A stretch of DNA of 34,060 nt from Holophagaceae bacterium (GTDB lineage: Bacteria > Acidobacteriota > Holophagae > Holophagales > Holophagaceae): positions 1-34,060 of the forward strand of contig JANYLR010000100.1 in assembly GCA_025363715.1 (NCBI GenBank). The letters run 5' to 3'. This document shows, one piece after another, positions 32,241-34,060 of the stretch (within the stretch, counting starts at the first letter, position 1; every line of letters begins with the position of its first letter). The notes under the pieces are model-generated. The model saw only the letters and a list, made by a program, of their open reading frames with translations, was not told the DNA's origin and made no database searches. The position numbers and the translations under genes were made by a program.

Positions 32241-32284
32241 TGGAGCGGGCGACCAGGATTGAACTGGCGACATTCAGCTTGGGG
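32241..32284 (-). pseudogene. 3' half of a tRNA-Gly(CCC) gene, probable attachment-site scar
   Basis: Read on the minus strand: anticodon-loop end CCCAAGCTG, a variable region, T arm GCCAG-TTCAATC-CTGGT (5-bp stem, 7-nt loop), acceptor 3' strand CGCCCGC, discriminator T, and encoded CCA. U73 and the CCC anticodon identify tRNA-Gly. The 5' half (acceptor 5' strand, D arm, anticodon 5' strand) is missing; the sequence changes abruptly at the anticodon loop to AT-richer DNA. That breakpoint is where tyrosine recombinases often cross over in tRNA genes. It should not give a functional tRNA. Confidence 0.7.
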
Positions 32285-32643
32285 AGCCCCGGGCCTATTG
32301 TTTCTATCTGCTGTTTTATTAATACATATAAAATGACAGGATTTGTCGTGCTGACTCAGTGCTGACTGGACTGAGCCGTCAGTGCCCACCTGTATGAACT
32401 ACACAGTCCGTTTAAGCGCCCCTTCATCATCAAAGGCCTATCTCTGAATCAGAGACCCTCTTCACCATCTCATCTATGCACTTATTTATGTCCTGGCTGA
32501 TCCGGTGTGTATCTATGGTACGCCCTCCGACCGAGAGGTTGATGGAACCAAAGGATGCGCGACGGGAGAAAGATCGGATGGTCTGACAACGCAAACCCGG
32601 CACAGACTTACACGCCTGCACCGGGTCGCATGCAAGATGAAGT
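32285..32643. other. AT-richer region without a clear gene
   Basis: Composition drops sharply from about 32297. It contains direct repeats GTGCTGACT at 32348-32356 and 32359-32367 (possible recombinase arm sites), and a 15-bp palindrome TCTCTGA-A-TCAGAGA at 32441-32455. A minus-strand open frame (stop at 32430) has a protein-like end (TIDTHRISQDINKCIDEMVK), but it has no good start, overlaps the next gene and is not called. Confidence 0.5.
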
Positions 32644-33912
32644 TTACTGCTGCTCTGTTTGGAGCTTTCGAACGCGAGCTTCAAGCTGCTGGAGGGTGAG
32701 CCCTTCGAAGATGGCATCAAATTTCGGGCCAGCAGTTTCTTCCGATTCACGTTCAAAGCCTGCGCTGGTGCCAGGAGGAAGATCTTTGGCAGTGACAAGC
32801 AAGCGGTCGAGAAAGACTGTGCTTACCTGGCGGGCATGCAGGTTCAGGACAACCTGGCCATCCTTGTTGGTGTACTTGGCCACATAAATGTCCCCGAACT
32901 CAGATGGCCTTGGAGCTTGATATGGGCCAACACCGAACTGCTTAGCCAGGCGATTAAGGGAAGCGAACACGTCCTCAGGCTTGGCACCATGTAGGTCTAC
33001 GTCCACAAGTGGACCCTGGAATTTGTCATCCTTGCTGACCCAGGCTTCCATATTGGGGCGCTTGTCCTTTGCCACTTCCTCAAAGACTTTCCAGAGTTGA
33101 TACAAAGCCACCTGGTGCGCCTGAATGTCCAAAATTTGCGTGTAGGGAATGTCCTTGCCATCAGCGTCTTTGGCATTCCGGCTGTGAATGTAAATGGCTG
33201 GGCGTTCAGTAATCGTCTTTCCGTCAACTTTCGTCACCTTCAGAGTCCTATGAGGGATTTCCGGCGGCACCACAGGTGATGGATCGGGTGTCTGGGCAAC
33301 CAGATGGAGCCCAGAAGCCAGGAGCGCAGCTAGAATTGCTAATGCGCCAAAAGCTGGTGCACTTGATGTGCGATGTGGCGGCAGAAGAAGATGAGAAATT
33401 CGTTCCATTAGTGAGCCTCCATTGGCGGCAGGTGAGAGTTCAGGTGAAGCGTGGCCTAAGCCACGGCGTTCCAAAGCGGTCAGTGCTTCTGCCAAAGGGA
33501 GGGGATCTCCCATGAGGCGTGCAGCAAACGTGTCACAGGCAAGCTCCCGTTCAGCGCGAATTCTGCGTGAGAGCCACCAGACACCAGGATGATAGAAAAG
33601 TACGACTTCAAGCAGTGACTGTAAAAGGTTCACGGCGTAATCGTGGCGCAAGACGTGTGCTAGCTCATGAGCAAGCAGCGCCTCAACATAGTCAGGGGAT
33701 AGGTTCAAGAACCATCCGGCAGGAACAAGAATCGCCGGACGCAGGACTCCAACTACGCTGGGGCCTGTGAGTCCTTCACACATTAGAAGCGTGACGGCAC
33801 GCTTGAGCCCTGCGCGTCGGCATAGACCCAACAATCGGCCCTGGAGCAAGTCGGGGGCTAACTCGGACTTGACCCAGCGCATTCGTTGCAGCCATAGCCA
33901 TCCTCCTGCCAA
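32644..33912 (-). CDS. N-terminally truncated M56 (BlaR1/MecR1-like) peptidase with unknown C-terminal domain
   Basis: 422 codons from a TTG at 33912; the frame is closed by a stop only four codons earlier, so the first ~100 residues (two or three membrane helices of M56 proteins) are missing or replaced. The zinc peptidase core is complete: GLTGPSVVGVLRPAILVPAG, HELAHVLRHDYAVNLLQSLL, FYHPGVWWLSRRIRAERELA. A hydrophobic helix (ALAILAALLASGLHLVAQT) leads to about 190 residues of unknown type, ending in a coiled coil (LTLQQLEARVRKLQTEQQ). Codon use is less GC-rich than elsewhere. M56 proteins sense wall damage and cleave BlaI-type repressors; none is seen here. Probably part of an acquired element and possibly non-functional. 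Confidence 0.65.
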   Translation of the reverse strand: MAGGWLWLQRMRWVKSELAPDLLQGRLLGLCRRAGLKRAVTLLMCEGLTGPSVVGVLRPAILVPAGWFLNLSPDYVEALLAHELAHVLRHDYAVNLLQSLLEVVLFYHPGVWWLSRRIRAERELACDTFAARLMGDPLPLAEALTALERRGLGHASPELSPAANGGSLMERISHLLLPPHRTSSAPAFGALAILAALLASGLHLVAQTPDPSPVVPPEIPHRTLKVTKVDGKTITERPAIYIHSRNAKDADGKDIPYTQILDIQAHQVALYQLWKVFEEVAKDKRPNMEAWVSKDDKFQGPLVDVDLHGAKPEDVFASLNRLAKQFGVGPYQAPRPSEFGDIYVAKYTNKDGQVVLNLHARQVSTVFLDRLLVTAKDLPPGTSAGFERESEETAGPKFDAIFEGLTLQQLEARVRKLQTEQQ

Positions 33913-33931
33913 TCGTATAAGCCTGACCTAA

Positions 33932-34060
33932 TCATCCGAGTTCAAGAAATTCGTTGAAACCAGCGCCATAGTTGGAACTTAGTGGGTTCATGGTATCACC
34001 CAATGGGTGATGACAAAACGACCGAAGCTCTTCGATGTAGGTGGAATCCAGGTGGAGATC
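33932..34060 (-). CDS. Partial open frame running off the window, unknown
   Basis: 43 codons are open to the window edge on the minus strand and end at 33932, 19 bp before the M56 frame begins. The peptide begins DLHLDSTYIEELRSF and ends YGAGFNEFLELG. Either the C-terminus of an upstream gene or a fragment of the damaged M56 N-terminal region. No family recognised. Confidence 0.3.
   Translation of the reverse strand, partial: DLHLDSTYIEELRSFCHHPLGDTMNPLSSNYGAGFNEFLELG

Noticed and set aside
32430..32798. A 122-codon minus-strand frame in the AT-richer region
   Set aside because: It overlaps the M56 gene out of frame for half its length and has no ribosome site; only the last ~50 codons look protein-like. 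Mentioned under the non-coding region.

Overview
The window is about 34 kb of GC-rich chromosome with tightly packed genes. It looks like a flagellated, Gram-negative, strictly or facultatively anaerobic Acidobacteriota-type bacterium; my best guess is the Geothrix/Holophaga group. This is inferred from high third-position GC, the lipoproteins, flagellar rod genes, a DcuA/B-type dicarboxylate antiporter, a long (ICL2-type) isocitrate lyase and an aroDE fusion. There is no rRNA gene to prove it. Most genes are housekeeping or metabolic; only the last ~1.8 kb looks acquired.

Layout. 1-578: a hairpin and two copies of a dispersed palindromic repeat, no gene. 579-5896: small secreted or cell-envelope genes (DUF2911/TPR protein, alpha/beta hydrolase, enoyl-CoA hydratase-like protein, a lipoprotein of unknown role, SPOR-NlpC/P60 lipoprotein). 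6012-7429: an AurF-like diiron protein and a cold-shock protein with a strong terminator. 7481-9812: flgF-flgG-flgA, with a possible sigma-54 promoter in front. 9888-11102: a His/acid-rich DUF1292 protein and a two-domain VOC protein. 11153-15492: isocitrate lyase, divergent from an aconitase-superfamily enzyme whose swivel domain comes first. 15530-16882: a long inverted repeat, then a PAP2 phosphatase and dgkA, which overlap tail to tail. 17005-18936: a fusion of an L,D-transpeptidase (YkuD) domain with a MurC-like ligase. 18972-20509: a frameshifted small gene, mazG and a membrane-anchored protein. 20524-25031: a third repeat copy and a C4-dicarboxylate block (D-malate/tartrate dehydrogenase, DASS transporter with a foreign-looking Ala/Lys/Glu insert, Dcu antiporter). 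25212-30810: aroDE followed by a coupled operon of a degenerate NtrC-type regulator, a MoxR ATPase, a RodZ-like protein and an unknown protein. 30941-32150: a near-perfect sigma-54 promoter driving a 370-residue unknown protein. 32211-34060: a tRNA-Gly 3' fragment with its terminator, after which base composition drops and a truncated BlaR-like M56 peptidase and an open partial frame follow. This looks like one end of an integrated element.

How the genes work together: isocitrate lyase and the aconitase-like enzyme could feed a glyoxylate or methylcitrate-type bypass, and the dicarboxylate block supplies malate, tartrate, succinate and fumarate to the same central pathway. PAP2 and DgkA catalyse opposite steps at the phosphatidate/diacylglycerol node. 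The points most worth following are the YkuD-MurC fusion, the regulator that has lost its ATPase and sigma-54 contact motifs inside a MoxR/RodZ operon, the unknown protein behind the sigma-54 promoter, the repeat family, and the tRNA-Gly scar.
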